From Bacillota bacterium (GTDB lineage Bacteria; Bacillota; Sulfobacillia; Sulfobacillales; Sulfobacillaceae), in NCBI GenBank assembly GCA_021797675.1, contig JAJZZH010000052.1:1-49941 (forward strand): a DNA stretch of 49,941 nt. The letters run 5' to 3'. Below are positions 32,851-42,351 of this stretch, piece after piece. The notes below the pieces were generated by a model. That model was not told the DNA's origin and searched no databases. It saw only the letters and a list, made by a program, of their open reading frames with translations. Both the position numbers and the translations under genes were made by a program. Within the stretch, counting starts at the first letter, position 1. Each line of letters starts with the position of its first letter.

Positions 32851-34560
32851 ATGCGTAGCGACACCATCAAACGCGGATTGGACCGCGCTCCCCACCGGAG
32901 TCTGCTGCGGGCGGCCGGAGTCAAGGAGGAAGACTGGGATAAGCCGTTCATTGCCATCGCCAATTCCTTTGTAGAAATCGTTCCCGGTCACACCCATCTG
33001 GCCCAGGTCGGCCGCGTCATTGCCGACGCTGTGCGGGCCGCCGGCGGCGTTCCTTTCGAATTTAACACCATCGGCGTCGACGACGGGATTGCCATGGGGC
33101 ACTTGGGCATGCGGTATTCGCTCCCCAGCCGCGAACTCATCGCCGACAGCATTGAAACCATGATTACTGCCCACTGTTTTGACGGCATGGTTTGCATTCC
33201 CAACTGCGATAAAATTGTTCCGGGCATGCTCATGGGGGCGCTTCGGGTTAACATCCCCACGGTATTCGTGTCCGGGGGTCCGATGGCTGCCGGCCGCCTT
33301 GACGGACAGGCCATCGACTTGATCTCGGTCTTTGAGGGGGTCGGCGCGCTCGCCGCTGGCCGCATCCCCGCCAAACGCCTGACCCAGTTAGAACGGCTGG
33401 CCTGCCCCAGTTGCGGGTCCTGCTCGGGTATGTTCACCGCCAACTCGATGAACTGCCTGGCCGAGGCCCTGGGCGTTGCCCTGCCCGGCAATGGCACCGT
33501 CCTGGCGACCGACCCGGCGCGCCAACGCCTCTTCACCGAGGCAGGCCAAGCCATCGTGCGGCTGGTTCAGAATAACGTGCGCCTGCGTGATCTGGTCACC
33601 GCGGACGCGGTGGCCGATGCTTTTGCCCTCGATATGGCGATGGGCGGCTCCACCAACACCGTCTTGCATACCCTGGCCCTGGTCCATGAGGCGGGCCTCG
33701 AATTCCCCCTAGAGCAGATTAATGCCATCGCCGACCGCGTGCCGCACCTGTGCAAGGTGTCGCCGGCGTCCGCCTGGCACATGGAAGACGTCGATCGGGC
33801 GGGGGGCATTGGGGCCATTTTGGCCGAACTCGCGCGCATCCCCGGGCTTCTGCACCCCGACCGACCCACCGTGACGGGCGAGCCGTTTGCACAGTATTAC
33901 GCGGGGCGGGCGAGCCGTGACGCGGAAGTCATCCGCCCCCTCGAACGCCCTCACCGCGAGCACGGCGGCCTAGCCGTGCTATTCGGGAATTTGGCGCCGC
34001 GGGGAGCGGTCATCAAGACGGCGGCAATCGAGACGGGGCACGATGTGTACGAAGGGTCCGCCAGCGTCTTTGATTCCGAGGCGGCGGCCTTGGACGGCAT
34101 CCGCGAGGGCCTGGCTCCCAACACGGTGGTCGTTATCCGCTACGAGGGACCGCAAGGAGGGCCGGGGATGCCGGAAATGTTGGCGCCCACCTCCCTGTTG
34201 ATGGGCATGGACCGCGGCCGTGACGTGGCGCTCATCACCGACGGGCGCTTTTCGGGTGGTACGCGGGGGTTTTGTGTCGGCCATGTGTCCCCCGAAGCGG
34301 CGGCGGGAGGGCCGTTGGCCCTGGTGCAAGACGGCGACCGAATTCGCATTGACCTCGCCGCCCGCCGCCTGGACGTGTTGGTGGAACCGGCCGAGCTGGA
34401 ACGTCGACGGCTCCGCCTGACGCCGTTTACGCCTAAGATCGCCCAAGGCTGGCTTCGCCGCTACAGTTGGTTCGTGACTTCGGCAGACACCGGCGCGGTG
34501 TTGCGCGATGATCCAACCGGCATCGCGGTTCCTCCACCGGTTCCCACCTCGACCGACTGA
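32851..34560 (+). CDS. ilvD: Dihydroxy-acid dehydratase
   Basis: IlvD dehydrates 2,3-dihydroxy-isovalerate and -methylvalerate in valine and isoleucine synthesis. The 569-residue protein has the iron-sulfur ligand motifs NCDKIVPGM (Cys119) and [10 protein letters not shown] (Cys185-191). At the N-terminus it has VPGHTHL. The C-terminal motif is [23 protein letters not shown]. The ATG at 32851 follows AGGAGGA; the frame is open to 32749 but without support. The cytosolic enzyme is oxygen-sensitive when it carries a [4Fe-4S] cluster. The gene is followed by a hairpin and msrA. leuB, the other branched-chain gene here, is convergent and separately transcribed. Confidence 0.95.
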   Translation: MRSDTIKRGLDRAPHRSLLRAAGVKEEDWDKPFIAIANSFVEIVPGHTHLAQVGRVIADAVRAAGGVPFEFNTIGVDDGIAMGHLGMRYSLPSRELIADSIETMITAHCFDGMVCIPNCDKIVPGMLMGALRVNIPTVFVSGGPMAAGRLDGQAIDLISVFEGVGALAAGRIPAKRLTQLERLACPSCGSCSGMFTANSMNCLAEALGVALPGNGTVLATDPARQRLFTEAGQAIVRLVQNNVRLRDLVTADAVADAFALDMAMGGSTNTVLHTLALVHEAGLEFPLEQINAIADRVPHLCKVSPASAWHMEDVDRAGGIGAILAELARIPGLLHPDRPTVTGEPFAQYYAGRASRDAEVIRPLERPHREHGGLAVLFGNLAPRGAVIKTAAIETGHDVYEGSASVFDSEAAALDGIREGLAPNTVVVIRYEGPQGGPGMPEMLAPTSLLMGMDRGRDVALITDGRFSGGTRGFCVGHVSPEAAAGGPLALVQDGDRIRIDLAARRLDVLVEPAELERRRLRLTPFTPKIAQGWLRRYSWFVTSADTGAVLRDDPTGIAVPPPVPTSTD

Positions 34561-34585
34561 CCGTTGGCGTAGCGCTGCCAACATT

Positions 34586-34606
34586 TTCGCCGCCTCATGC
34601 GGCGAA
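34586..34606 (+). terminator. Hairpin between ilvD and msrA
   Basis: TTCGCCGC pairs with GCGGCGAA around a 5-nt loop, 26 bases after the ilvD stop. It may attenuate read-through into msrA. Confidence 0.45.
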
Positions 34607-34634
34607 CCGTAGCGGGAAGCAAAGGAGGGACGGC

Positions 34635-35183
34635 ATGCCGAGACAGCAAAACTCCGCACTCCAAAGGGCCACGTTTGCCGGGGGATGCTTTTGGTGTATG
34701 GTGCATCCGTTTGACCAGCAACCTGGCGTACTGGACGTCATCGCGGGTTATACCGGCGGCACCGTGGTCAATCCAACCTACGAAGCAGTCTGTGCTGGCG
34801 ACACCGGCCATCTGGAGGCGGTTCAGATAACTTACGATCCTGCCGTCATCGGCTACTCCAGCTTGCTGGAAACGTTCTGGCGCCAAATCGATCCCACGGA
34901 CCCCGCAGGCCAATTTGCCGACCGCGGCCCATCCTACCAAAGCGCCATCTTTTATCACACCGATGAGCAACAACGGGAGGCCGAAGCGTCTAAAGCGGCA
35001 CTCGAGGCAACAGCTAAATTCTCGCATCCCATCGTCACCAAAATTCTTCCGGCCGGCGCCTTTTACCCGGCCGAGGCGTATCATCAAGATTTCTATGTGA
35101 AGAATCCGGAGCATTATCGGCGCTATCGGGCGGGCTCAGGCCGCGATTTCTTTCTTGACGCCCATTGGGGCCAGGCTGACTGA
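34635..35183 (+). CDS. msrA: Peptide methionine-(S)-sulfoxide reductase
   Basis: MsrA repairs oxidised methionine. The 182-residue protein has the catalytic motif GGCFWC near the N-terminus (Cys18 catalytic, Cys21 next to it), the GYTGG segment, YHTDEQQ, and the C-terminal AEAYHQDFY motif. The ATG at 34635 is preceded by AAAGGAGG. It follows ilvD on the same strand, 74 bases apart. No MsrB domain is fused. Confidence 0.94.
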   Translation: MPRQQNSALQRATFAGGCFWCMVHPFDQQPGVLDVIAGYTGGTVVNPTYEAVCAGDTGHLEAVQITYDPAVIGYSSLLETFWRQIDPTDPAGQFADRGPSYQSAIFYHTDEQQREAEASKAALEATAKFSHPIVTKILPAGAFYPAEAYHQDFYVKNPEHYRRYRAGSGRDFFLDAHWGQAD

Positions 35184-35192
35184 ACAACGACG

Positions 35193-35216
35193 GGCGGGCG
35201 CCCCCCAGCGCCCGCC
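35193..35216. terminator. Shared hairpin between convergent msrA and leuB
   Basis: GGCGGGCGC pairs perfectly with GCGCCCGCC around a 6-nt loop, ten bases after the msrA stop and 24 bases before the leuB stop. There is no T-run on either side. Confidence 0.55.
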
Positions 35217-35239
35217 TCGGATGGCTTGTGACAGGGGGC

Positions 35240-36334
35240 TTAGGCGGAGCGGACGGCCCGCACGATCCGATCGCCCATTTCACGGGTACCCACCGCCCCG
35301 CCAGCTTGCGCCCCCGGAGGCACCAAATCGACGGTGCGGTAGCCTTCGTCCAAAACCACCTCCACGGCCTGTTCGATCCCGTTCGCCTCGGCAAGACATT
35401 CCAAGGAATAACGGAGCATTAAGGCTACGCTCAAGATCGCGCTGATTGGATTGGCAATGTTTTGCCCGGCGATGCTTGGCGCCGACCCGTGAATCGGCTC
35501 ATAAAGGCCGAAGTGGGAGTCACCCAGACTGGCCGACGGAAAGAGCCCGATGGAACCAGACAGCACGGAGGCCTCGTCGGACAGGATGTCGCCAAAGATG
35601 TTATTGGTCAACAGGACATCGAACTGGCGGGGATTTAAAATTAGTTGCATGGCCGCATTGTCCACATGCAGGTAGTCCAGGCGGACATCGGCGTACTCCC
35701 GGGCGACGGTTTCGGTCACCTCCCGCCAGAGCACACTACTTTCCAGCACGTTGGATTTGGCCACCAAAGTCAACTTTCCGCGACGGTGGCGCGCGTATTC
35801 GAACGCCTTCAGCGCGATGCGCCGGATTTCCGATTCACGGTATGCCTCCACATCTGAGCTCTCTCGCTCGCCATCCACCATCCGGGTCTGCTTAGGTCCA
35901 AAATAGATGCCTGAGGTCAATTCTCGCACGATTAACACATCCACGCCGTGCACGACGTCCGCCTTGACGGGCGTCAACGCCTCCAGCGCTGGCAGCACGC
36001 GCGTCTGACGCAAATTCGTGTACAAGTTAAAGTATTTTCTCAAGGGCAAAATGGCTGCTTTTTCCACGTTCGCCCACTTCGGGTGATGCAATTCCTCCGG
36101 CGGGCCGCCAAAGGGTCCTTTGAGCAAGGCGTCGCACTCGGCCGCCCGTTTTAAAGTTACCTGCGGCAAGTGCTCGCCGTACTTGTCATAGGCCTCCCCG
36201 CTTGCCTCCAGATAAACCAGATCAAACTGGTGGCCGTATTTCTCTCCAACGGCCCCCAGCACCTTGACGGCTTCTGCCATAATCTCCGGCCCAATATAAT
36301 CCCCATTGAGAATTCCTATCCGAAATCTCCCCAC
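35240..36334 (-). CDS. leuB: 3-isopropylmalate dehydrogenase
   Basis: LeuB oxidises and decarboxylates 3-isopropylmalate to 2-oxoisocaproate in leucine synthesis. The 364-residue protein starts with FRIGILNGDYIGPEI and has the substrate-Arg region (RKYFNLYTNLRQTRV). The metal site is NNIFGDILSDEASVLSGSIG, and the NAD-binding loop is EPIHGSAPSIAGQNIANP. The GTG at 36334 is selected because AAGGGG lies seven bases before it and gives a typical N-terminus; the open frame continues to 36394. Other leu genes are not in this window. A promoter lies about 85 bases upstream. Confidence 0.93.
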   Translation of the reverse strand: MGRFRIGILNGDYIGPEIMAEAVKVLGAVGEKYGHQFDLVYLEASGEAYDKYGEHLPQVTLKRAAECDALLKGPFGGPPEELHHPKWANVEKAAILPLRKYFNLYTNLRQTRVLPALEALTPVKADVVHGVDVLIVRELTSGIYFGPKQTRMVDGERESSDVEAYRESEIRRIALKAFEYARHRRGKLTLVAKSNVLESSVLWREVTETVAREYADVRLDYLHVDNAAMQLILNPRQFDVLLTNNIFGDILSDEASVLSGSIGLFPSASLGDSHFGLYEPIHGSAPSIAGQNIANPISAILSVALMLRYSLECLAEANGIEQAVEVVLDEGYRTVDLVPPGAQAGGAVGTREMGDRIVRAVRSA

Positions 36335-36378
36335 GTCTTCGCCCCTTCGTCCGTGTTTAGCCATCCGACCCCGGCTTC

Positions 36379-36405
36379 GGTCGCCATCATCCACGGCTGG
36401 CGACC
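36379..36405 (-). other. Hairpin in the leuB leader
   Basis: GGTCGCCA pairs perfectly with TGGCGACC around an 11-nt loop, inside the predicted 75-nt leuB 5' UTR. It is too short for a T-box and lacks its conserved core. Confidence 0.4.
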
Positions 36406-36418
36406 ACCTACGCCCTGC

Positions 36419-36447
36419 ATTCTATCCCGCTCTGTCGCTGCCTGCAA
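36419..36447 (-). promoter_or_regulatory. Promoter of leuB
   Basis: On the minus strand TTGCAG (36442-36447) and TAGAAT (36419-36424) are exactly 17 bases apart. Confidence 0.55.
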
Positions 36448-37038
36448 GCGCGTGCCGGCAACCCGACGGCTCCGTAGATCGATCTCCCAGGCGCCGTCGT
36501 CAAGTCCCCAAATCAACCTTCAGCTGTTCTTCAGGTATTTGGTTGGCTCCCCGTGACTCTCATTGCCCAAGCGTTGCCACCACAGGCTTCCTTCCCGTTG
36601 CAGGTTTGCGAACATGCCGACGAACTTGGCCTCCCGCGGGGGCATTGGGGCCGCGGTGGCGGTTGAACGCAGATGCGGCCTATGGTACAGTCGACTTGCC
36701 CGCGAACCACGTGGTGTATAGCATTAGTCGGTGCCGGTCGGCAAGACCAGGCATGTTCGCTGGGCGTTACCATGAGCTACGCTCGCGGCGGAATTCGTGC
36801 GATACGGGTGACGGGACGCGACGGTATGCGCTCGTAGGTATCATGGTTAACTGGGCCCAACACGTTATCTGCTACCGGGGGTATCACACCGTATTATCGG
36901 ATTGCCGATAGGATTGTTTTCGTACGGCTCCATCATGTCCCGGTCCGGGTCCCGTCTTCCCCGCCGCGAGGTTTCGTGCGCTAAATGGCACGGACACGAC
37001 TGAATCTGCCGTCAACGGCGAAAAAGGGAGGCATTTCG
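36448..37038. other. Intergenic region before the amino-acid transporter
   Basis: No convincing gene. It contains ACCACGTGGT (perfect palindrome near 36706-36715) and TATCGG-ATTG-CCGATA (36895-36910), about 130 bases upstream of the binding-protein start. A TATTAT hexamer (36892-36897) overlaps the latter. These may regulate the amino-acid transporter. Confidence 0.4.
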
Positions 37039-37893
37039 TTGCATCGTTTACCGAAAATCGGGATCCCTCTGGCGCTCGCGGGATTGGTTGTCCTTCCCGC
37101 GTTCAGCTTCACCGGCCCCAATACGTTATTGGCCAAAGTCAGGCACTCTCATCAACTCGTGCTGGCGGAGTCCGCATTCGCTCCCGAGGATTTCCAAAAC
37201 CCCACCACGAAGCGCTGGACGGGTTACGATGTCAATATTCTGAGCGGATTCGCGAAGACCTTGGGCGCCAAGCTGCGTATCGTTCCTCTGCCCTTCGCGT
37301 CGTCTATCGAGGCGGTCGCATCCCGCCGCGCCGATATCACCATTGACATCTATTACACCCCGCAGCGGGCGAAGGTGCTGTCTTATAGCCGTCCGATGCT
37401 GAACTACAACGACGTCGTAGCCGTAAACTCGGTTCATCCGGCGATTAAGGTCGATACGCTCCGAGCACTGCGCGGCAAGAAGGTGGCCGTCGTGCTCGGG
37501 TCCGAGGAAGTTACCGAGGCGAAGAAAATCCCCGCTGTCCACATGAAGCAGTATGGATCCGTGGCGGAGAGCTTCTTGGCTTTGTCAACTGGCCGCGTGG
37601 CCGCCGACTTGCAACCTGACGCAGACGTCTCGTGGGCCCACAAGCGAAATCCTTCGCTCAAGATTAAGATCTTGGGCCCCGTGCCGAAAACGATCGCCCC
37701 GCCCATCAAGACGCTGCGCGGCTATTATGGGGTTCCCAAGGGCCCATATAGTCACACCTTCTTGATGCGCCTCGACGCCTATTTGAAGAAGATCGCGACC
37801 AACGGCGTTGAGCAGCGCATCTTGAACCGATATGGAATGAAGAGCCCGATTTACCTGAAGGGCATCGCCCAGGCACCGAATTACTACAAGTAG
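37039..37893 (+). CDS. Polar amino-acid ABC transporter, solute-binding protein (family 3)
   Basis: The protein is about 284 residues from a TTG at 37039, chosen because GGGAGG sits seven bases before it; an in-frame ATG at 36985 lacks a site. A signal peptide is visible (KIGIPLALAGLVVLPAFSF). The mature part is a SBP_bac_3 protein with TGYDVNILSGFAKTLGAKL and the RADITIDIYYTPQRAKVLSYS segment that holds ligand-binding positions. The N-terminus lacks a lipobox. The ligand class is polar amino acids; the specific one is not readable. A strong hairpin follows before the permease gene. Confidence 0.88.
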   Translation: MHRLPKIGIPLALAGLVVLPAFSFTGPNTLLAKVRHSHQLVLAESAFAPEDFQNPTTKRWTGYDVNILSGFAKTLGAKLRIVPLPFASSIEAVASRRADITIDIYYTPQRAKVLSYSRPMLNYNDVVAVNSVHPAIKVDTLRALRGKKVAVVLGSEEVTEAKKIPAVHMKQYGSVAESFLALSTGRVAADLQPDADVSWAHKRNPSLKIKILGPVPKTIAPPIKTLRGYYGVPKGPYSHTFLMRLDAYLKKIATNGVEQRILNRYGMKSPIYLKGIAQAPNYYK

Positions 37894-37904
37894 CTCCAAC
37901 TGCA

Positions 37905-37938
37905 AGCGGTCGCGGACACGTCAGCGTCCGCGACCGCT
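37905..37938 (+). terminator. Hairpin between the amino-acid binding-protein gene and the permease gene
   Basis: AGCGGTCGCGGAC pairs perfectly over 13 bp with GTCCGCGACCGCT around an 8-nt loop, 11 bases after the stop. No T-run follows, so it is likely a partial terminator or 3' stabiliser. Confidence 0.6.
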
Positions 37939-37970
37939 GCCAAGCACCCGATAAGGAAAGGGGGAAGACA

Positions 37971-38630
37971 TTGCAAGCCATGTTCAGCGCCTGGGTGCAG
38001 TATCTGCCCCAGCTGCTCAGGGGCGTTGGCGTGACGCTCGAATTGACGGGGCTCTCGCTCGTCGTCGCCGTAGTTTTCGGCTTCATCCTGGCGCTCTCCC
38101 GTCTCTCGCATATTCGCGGACTGAATCTGTTGGCCACCTGGTATGTAGAAATTATCCGGGCCATTCCGGTCCTCATCCTGTTATTTACGGCCTATTACAG
38201 CCTGGGCCAACTGGGGATCGTGCTGTCTGCGATGCAGGCGGCGGTGGTCACCCTGGGCGGATTTTATGCCACCCAGTACGGTGAGATCTTCCGCGGAGCC
38301 ATCTTGAGCATTGACCGCGGCCAGACCGAAGCGGCGGCCGCCCTGGGACTGCCGAGCGTCGCCATCATGCGCAGGGTGATTTTACCCCAAGCCTTTTTCG
38401 CCATTTTGCCCCCGGCGACCAATCAACTGAGCAACCTGATCAAGGATACGTCGCTGGTGTTTACGATCAGTTTGGCCGACCTCATGTATCAAACCTATTC
38501 AGCCCTCTCGCTGAATTTTTTGCCGATGGACATGCTGTTGCTGGCGGGGATCATCTACTTCATCTTCTATCTCGTCATCGCCAAACTCCTGGGGAGGTGG
38601 GAACTCAATGTCCAGCAAAGTCGTAGTTAG
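37971..38630 (+). CDS. Polar amino-acid ABC transporter permease (HisM/GlnP family), first subunit
   Basis: The 219-residue protein starts at TTG 37971, with AAAGGGGG six bases upstream; an ATG lies three codons later. The HEAT (His/Glu/Arg/Gln) permease signature is visible: VEIIRAIPVLILLF, the EAA loop TEAAAALGLPSVAIMRRVILP and FFAILPPATNQLSNLIKDTSL. About five membrane helices are predicted. It should pair with the permease at 39412. Its end overlaps the ATPase gene by 23 bases. Confidence 0.9.
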   Translation: MQAMFSAWVQYLPQLLRGVGVTLELTGLSLVVAVVFGFILALSRLSHIRGLNLLATWYVEIIRAIPVLILLFTAYYSLGQLGIVLSAMQAAVVTLGGFYATQYGEIFRGAILSIDRGQTEAAAALGLPSVAIMRRVILPQAFFAILPPATNQLSNLIKDTSLVFTISLADLMYQTYSALSLNFLPMDMLLLAGIIYFIFYLVIAKLLGRWELNVQQSRS

Positions 38631-39411
38631 TGCCAAACATGTGACCAAACGGTTTGGCTCTCAAGTGGTCTTCGAAGACGTCACCCTGGATGTGCATAAA
38701 AAAGAGGTGGTGGCGATTATCGGTCCGAGTGGGGCGGGCAAAAGCACCTTCATCCGCTGTGTCAACCGATTACATCCCTTTGATGAGGGTACCCTGGAGG
38801 TCCTCGGGCACACGCTGACCGGCGGAGGGCACTCGCCTTCGCGCGAGATCCTCCAAGATATCCGGACCCGGGTGGGCATGGTGTTCCAAACCTTCAATCT
38901 CTTTCCCCACCTCAGCGTGCTGAACAACATCATCCTGGCTCCCATGGAAGTGAAGAAAATCCACCGCCAGCAGGCAGCCCGGCAGGCGATGGAACTCTTG
39001 GCGCTGGTCGGCTTGGAACATAAGGCCGAGATGTTTCCGCGCCGGCTCTCCGGCGGCGAACAACAAAGGGTGGCGATTTGTCGCGCGCTCGCCATGGACC
39101 CGGAAATCATGTTATTCGACGAACCCACCTCGATGTTGGATCCGGAGTTGGTGGGCGAGGTCCTCGCCGCCATTCGCCGCCTGGCCCAGCAGGGCATGAC
39201 GATGCTGCTGGTCACCCATGAAATGCAGTTCGCCAAGGAAGTCGCCGATACGGTGATCATCATGGCCGATCATGGTATCGTGGAAAAGGGCCCGGCGGCC
39301 AAGGTGCTCGACGCGCCGGCAACCGAGAGGGCTCGGGTGTTTCTCCGCCGCATCCTCAAGCCGACCGAAGTGGCCGCGGAAGCGGCGGCTCCGGCAAGGG
39401 GGAGGTTCTAA
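38608..39411 (+). CDS. Polar amino-acid ABC transporter ATPase (GlnQ/HisP family)
   Basis: The 267-residue ATPase has Walker A GPSGAGKST (about 39-47), the signature LSGGEQQRVAICRAL and Walker B IMLFDEPTSMLD, with the switch His in LLVTHEMQFAKEVAD. It works as a homodimer at the cytoplasmic face with the two adjacent permeases. The ATG at 38608 follows GGGAGG. Its TAA is directly followed by the GTG of the next gene. Confidence 0.94.
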   Translation: MSSKVVVSAKHVTKRFGSQVVFEDVTLDVHKKEVVAIIGPSGAGKSTFIRCVNRLHPFDEGTLEVLGHTLTGGGHSPSREILQDIRTRVGMVFQTFNLFPHLSVLNNIILAPMEVKKIHRQQAARQAMELLALVGLEHKAEMFPRRLSGGEQQRVAICRALAMDPEIMLFDEPTSMLDPELVGEVLAAIRRLAQQGMTMLLVTHEMQFAKEVADTVIIMADHGIVEKGPAAKVLDAPATERARVFLRRILKPTEVAAEAAAPARGRF

Positions 39412-40071
39412 GTGCACATCCCCATTTTGACGATTCCGCGGCTGTACGCCGGAGTCATTGCCCAGGGCGCCGTAAAGGATCTCGCGCTGACCGTCGTTTC
39501 GACCATCGTGTCCTTTATTTTGGGCACGCTGGGCGCGGCGGGCAGACTGTATGGCCCCTGGCTGGTGAAAACGGTGATCTATTGGTATGTGGAGATCATT
39601 CGCGGGCTTCCCGCCATTTTGCAACTCTTCATCATCTATTTTGGATTCACCCAGTGGGGGATAGACTTTTCACCGCTCACCGCCGCCCTCATCTGGCTGG
39701 TGGCTTATGGAACCGGCTACGGGGTGGAAATTTTCCGCTCCGGGATCATGGAGGTCCCTCATGGGCAAAGCGAAGCGGCGGCAGCGCTGGGGCTTTCCCG
39801 CCGGACCACGATGCTCAGGATTATTCTGCCCCAAGCCTATGCGGCCATGCTGCCGCCACTCACCAGCTTCGTCGTCCTACAGCTCAAGAATACGACGCTG
39901 TTATATTTGGTCGGTTATGCCGATATCATGTACCAGGCCCGGCTGGGCACCGACGCCACGGAACAACCGGGCATTTTGTACCTCATGGCCGCCCTGGCCT
40001 ATCTCATCATGAGCCTCGCCATCGGCCGCCTTGGATACCGCTTAGAACGCCGGACCGCCGCCTATCGCTGA
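39412..40071 (+). CDS. Polar amino-acid ABC transporter permease, second subunit
   Basis: The 219-residue protein begins at GTG 39412, directly after the ATPase stop, with GGGGGAGG upstream. It carries VEIIRGLPAILQLFIIYFG, the EAA loop SEAAAALGLSRRTTMLRIILP and AAMLPPLTSFVVLQLKNTTL. It is clearly paralogous to the first permease but diverged, so the membrane part is a heterodimer. It ends the operon, 16 bases from the convergent namZ stop. Confidence 0.9.
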   Translation: MHIPILTIPRLYAGVIAQGAVKDLALTVVSTIVSFILGTLGAAGRLYGPWLVKTVIYWYVEIIRGLPAILQLFIIYFGFTQWGIDFSPLTAALIWLVAYGTGYGVEIFRSGIMEVPHGQSEAAAALGLSRRTTMLRIILPQAYAAMLPPLTSFVVLQLKNTTLLYLVGYADIMYQARLGTDATEQPGILYLMAALAYLIMSLAIGRLGYRLERRTAAYR

Positions 40072-40087
40072 GTCGAGGGTGCGTTGC

Positions 40088-41245
40088 TCAATATAAGCGG
40101 GCCGCTTGCGCCTGTTCGCGAAACTCCTGCCATGCCGCCGTATGGGGATCGACATAGTGCTCGGCGGCACGGAGCCCTTCATCCTGAATCCATTGCTCCA
40201 GGCGATCCGTACCCGCCAGCCGTTGAAAGGCCGACGGTTTGCCGTCTGCCGGCGCAATCCAAAACGCGTCGGGGTAGAGTGCGGAGCATAACGCCAAGAG
40301 TTCCACGGCGGTCCGCACCGGTTCAAGACGCCTCCGATCCCGCACATGCAGCTGAATCCCCCCGCAAATCTCCCCCTGCCAGGGATCGATTTCGGGCACA
40401 AAATAGGTAGGCCGGGCCCGAAGTCCGGGCAAGTCGCGCCGGTTGACGGCGTCGGCCAACCGATGTCCGTCCACGAAAGGAGCTCCCAGCACTTCAAACG
40501 GATGCGTAGTGCCCCGCCCCAAACTCAAGTTGGTCCCCTCAAACAGGCAGGTTCCCGGATATAGCAGTACCATGTCTTCCTGGGTCGTATTGGGAGACGG
40601 CCCGACAAACGACAGTCCGGTGTCCTGCCACAGCATCTCGCGCCGCCAACCCGCCATCGGGACCACGGTCAGTTGATGACCGACGCCACGCACGTTATGA
40701 AACCACCGCGCCAGTTCTCCCATCGTCAAGCCGTGACGATTCGGCATGGCTCCCCCGCCCACGAAGGAAATCCACGGCGGCTCAAGAATATAGCCCTCGG
40801 CCACCAGTCCGCCCAGCGGATTGGGCCGGTCCAGCACCACCACCGAAAGTCCGGCCTCATCCGCCGCCTCCATGCTCAAGGCCAGGGTATTCATGTTCGT
40901 GTAATAGCGGCTGCCGATATCCTGGAGATCGATGACCAGCACATCCACCTCTGCCAACATGTCGGCCGTCGGCCGCCGGGTTTGCCCGTACAGGCTGTAG
41001 GCTGGGAGCCCGCTATGCGCATCCGTTACGAAGGCCACGTGTTCGCCCGGTCGGGCGCTGTTGAGCACACCATGCTCGGGTCCAAAAAGCGCCGTTAACC
41101 GAAACCGTTCATCGGTTTGCAAGCGGTCAATCGTGGGCACCAACGCGCCGTCGGTCGCCGTGTAATTGGCAATGAGGCCCACCCGGCGCCCCTTCATCAC
41201 CGAAGGCAGGTCGTTGCGCAAGCAATCGATTCCTAGCTTTACCAT
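40088..41245 (-). CDS. namZ: DUF1343 / GH171 exo-beta-N-acetylmuramidase (NamZ-like)
   Basis: NamZ-type enzymes cleave terminal MurNAc from the non-reducing end of peptidoglycan chains or from MurNAc-GlcNAc. The 385-residue protein has the DUF1343 signatures: RVGLIANYTATDGALVPTID, ALFGPEHGV (Glu57, the candidate catalytic residue), DVLVIDLQDIGSRYYTNMNT, VVLDRPNPLGG, MPNRHGLTMGELA and LYPGTCLFEGTNLSLGRGT. It starts at ATG 41245, with only a weak GAGG before it; the alternative upstream TTG start has no signal peptide either. So unlike the secreted Bacillus enzyme it is probably cytosolic. It is the last gene after the sugar importer at 41412-44868. Confidence 0.87.
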   Translation of the reverse strand: MVKLGIDCLRNDLPSVMKGRRVGLIANYTATDGALVPTIDRLQTDERFRLTALFGPEHGVLNSARPGEHVAFVTDAHSGLPAYSLYGQTRRPTADMLAEVDVLVIDLQDIGSRYYTNMNTLALSMEAADEAGLSVVVLDRPNPLGGLVAEGYILEPPWISFVGGGAMPNRHGLTMGELARWFHNVRGVGHQLTVVPMAGWRREMLWQDTGLSFVGPSPNTTQEDMVLLYPGTCLFEGTNLSLGRGTTHPFEVLGAPFVDGHRLADAVNRRDLPGLRARPTYFVPEIDPWQGEICGGIQLHVRDRRRLEPVRTAVELLALCSALYPDAFWIAPADGKPSAFQRLAGTDRLEQWIQDEGLRAAEHYVDPHTAAWQEFREQAQAARLY

Positions 41246-41411
41246 ACTTTTTCGCCGTCCTCTGGCCAAACTGTTTTGTCTGCATAGCCCCTCCAAGGAC
41301 GACGGGAGGCCAGTCTATGCCAGCCAGAAGGTACCCCCCCTCTCCCTATGCATATTACCACCGCGCGTTAATGCCGGGCCGCCCGCTCTGCCCGTGCAGC
41401 CCACCCGCCAG

Positions 41412-42257
41412 CTATCCTTTCACCGCCCCTTGGGTCAACCCGGAAACCACCGATCGGCGGAAGACCACGACGAGAATGGCGACCGGTAGAATGGCAACCG
41501 TCGAGGCCGCAAACAGTGTTCCGTAGGGCACTGTGAACTGCGAACCGAACAGGGCGATGCCGACCGGAATCGTGCGAAACGCCGTGTTGCTATCGAAGCT
41601 AATGGCCATCAAGAGTTCCGTCCAGCACGCGGTAAAGGTGAATGTGCCGGCCACGAACAATCCGGGCGTGGCTTGCGGCATAATAATTTGAAACAAGATG
41701 CGCCATCCCGAGGCACCATCAATCCTCCCGACTTCCTCCATTTCCTTGGGGATGGTCAAGAAATAATTCCGCAAAATCCAAATCGCAAATGGCAGATTAA
41801 ACGCCGTATAGGGCACAATCAGCGCTTGATAGCTGTCAAGCCAGCCGAGATCGCGCATCAGCAAATAGAGGGGGGAAATGACGGCAATCTCCGGGAACAC
41901 GGAAATCATCAGCAAGACCACCAAAATTCCCACCCGCCCCCGCATGGGTAGCCGCCCCAACGAGTACCCCGCCATGGATCCAAAGAGCAGGACGCCCGCG
42001 GTAGACGCCAGCGACACCACCGCGCTGTTCAAGATAAAGCGCTGAAAATTGCCGGGGCCAAAGGCAGCCTTGTAATTGGCCATCGTGAAGGGATGGGGAA
42101 AGACGGTCGGCGGAAATTGACCGATGGCCAGCGGTGCCTTAAACGACGTGTCCACCATCCATAACAAAGGCAGCAAAGTGACCACCGCAATCAGGACGGC
42201 AAAAATATTGGTCGCCGTCAACCACCGTCGAATTTTCGAACCGGATTTCTTCATCAC
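41412..42257 (-). CDS. CUT1 sugar ABC transporter permease, MalG type (module 1)
   Basis: The 281-residue protein begins at GTG 42257 (ATG 42254 is the alternative). It has six predicted membrane helices. The EAA motif is EEVGRIDGASGWRILFQIIM, and it has the typical C-terminal end SGLTQGAVKG of MalG-type subunits. It pairs with the permease at 42352. A close paralogue is at 45436. It lies between the MalF-type gene and namZ. Confidence 0.9.
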   Translation of the reverse strand: MMKKSGSKIRRWLTATNIFAVLIAVVTLLPLLWMVDTSFKAPLAIGQFPPTVFPHPFTMANYKAAFGPGNFQRFILNSAVVSLASTAGVLLFGSMAGYSLGRLPMRGRVGILVVLLMISVFPEIAVISPLYLLMRDLGWLDSYQALIVPYTAFNLPFAIWILRNYFLTIPKEMEEVGRIDGASGWRILFQIIMPQATPGLFVAGTFTFTACWTELLMAISFDSNTAFRTIPVGIALFGSQFTVPYGTLFAASTVAILPVAILVVVFRRSVVSGLTQGAVKG

Positions 42258-42351
42258 ACTGCGGCGGCGCCTAACACCGGAGCCTTCGGCCCCAGCCAGA
42301 GGCGCCCCTGCCTCCCTTCTCGTTCCGTTAACCGCCTATCGCTCAGCGTGC

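Noticed and set aside
36335-36540. T-box leader for leuB
   Set aside because: A GGTGGTCGCC stretch recalled the T-box core, but the antiterminator consensus, specifier loop and length are absent, and a good promoter lies inside the candidate.
36306-36911. Plus-strand 201-codon frame before the amino-acid transporter
   Set aside because: Overlaps the leuB start and its promoter on the other strand and shows no motif or ribosome-binding site.
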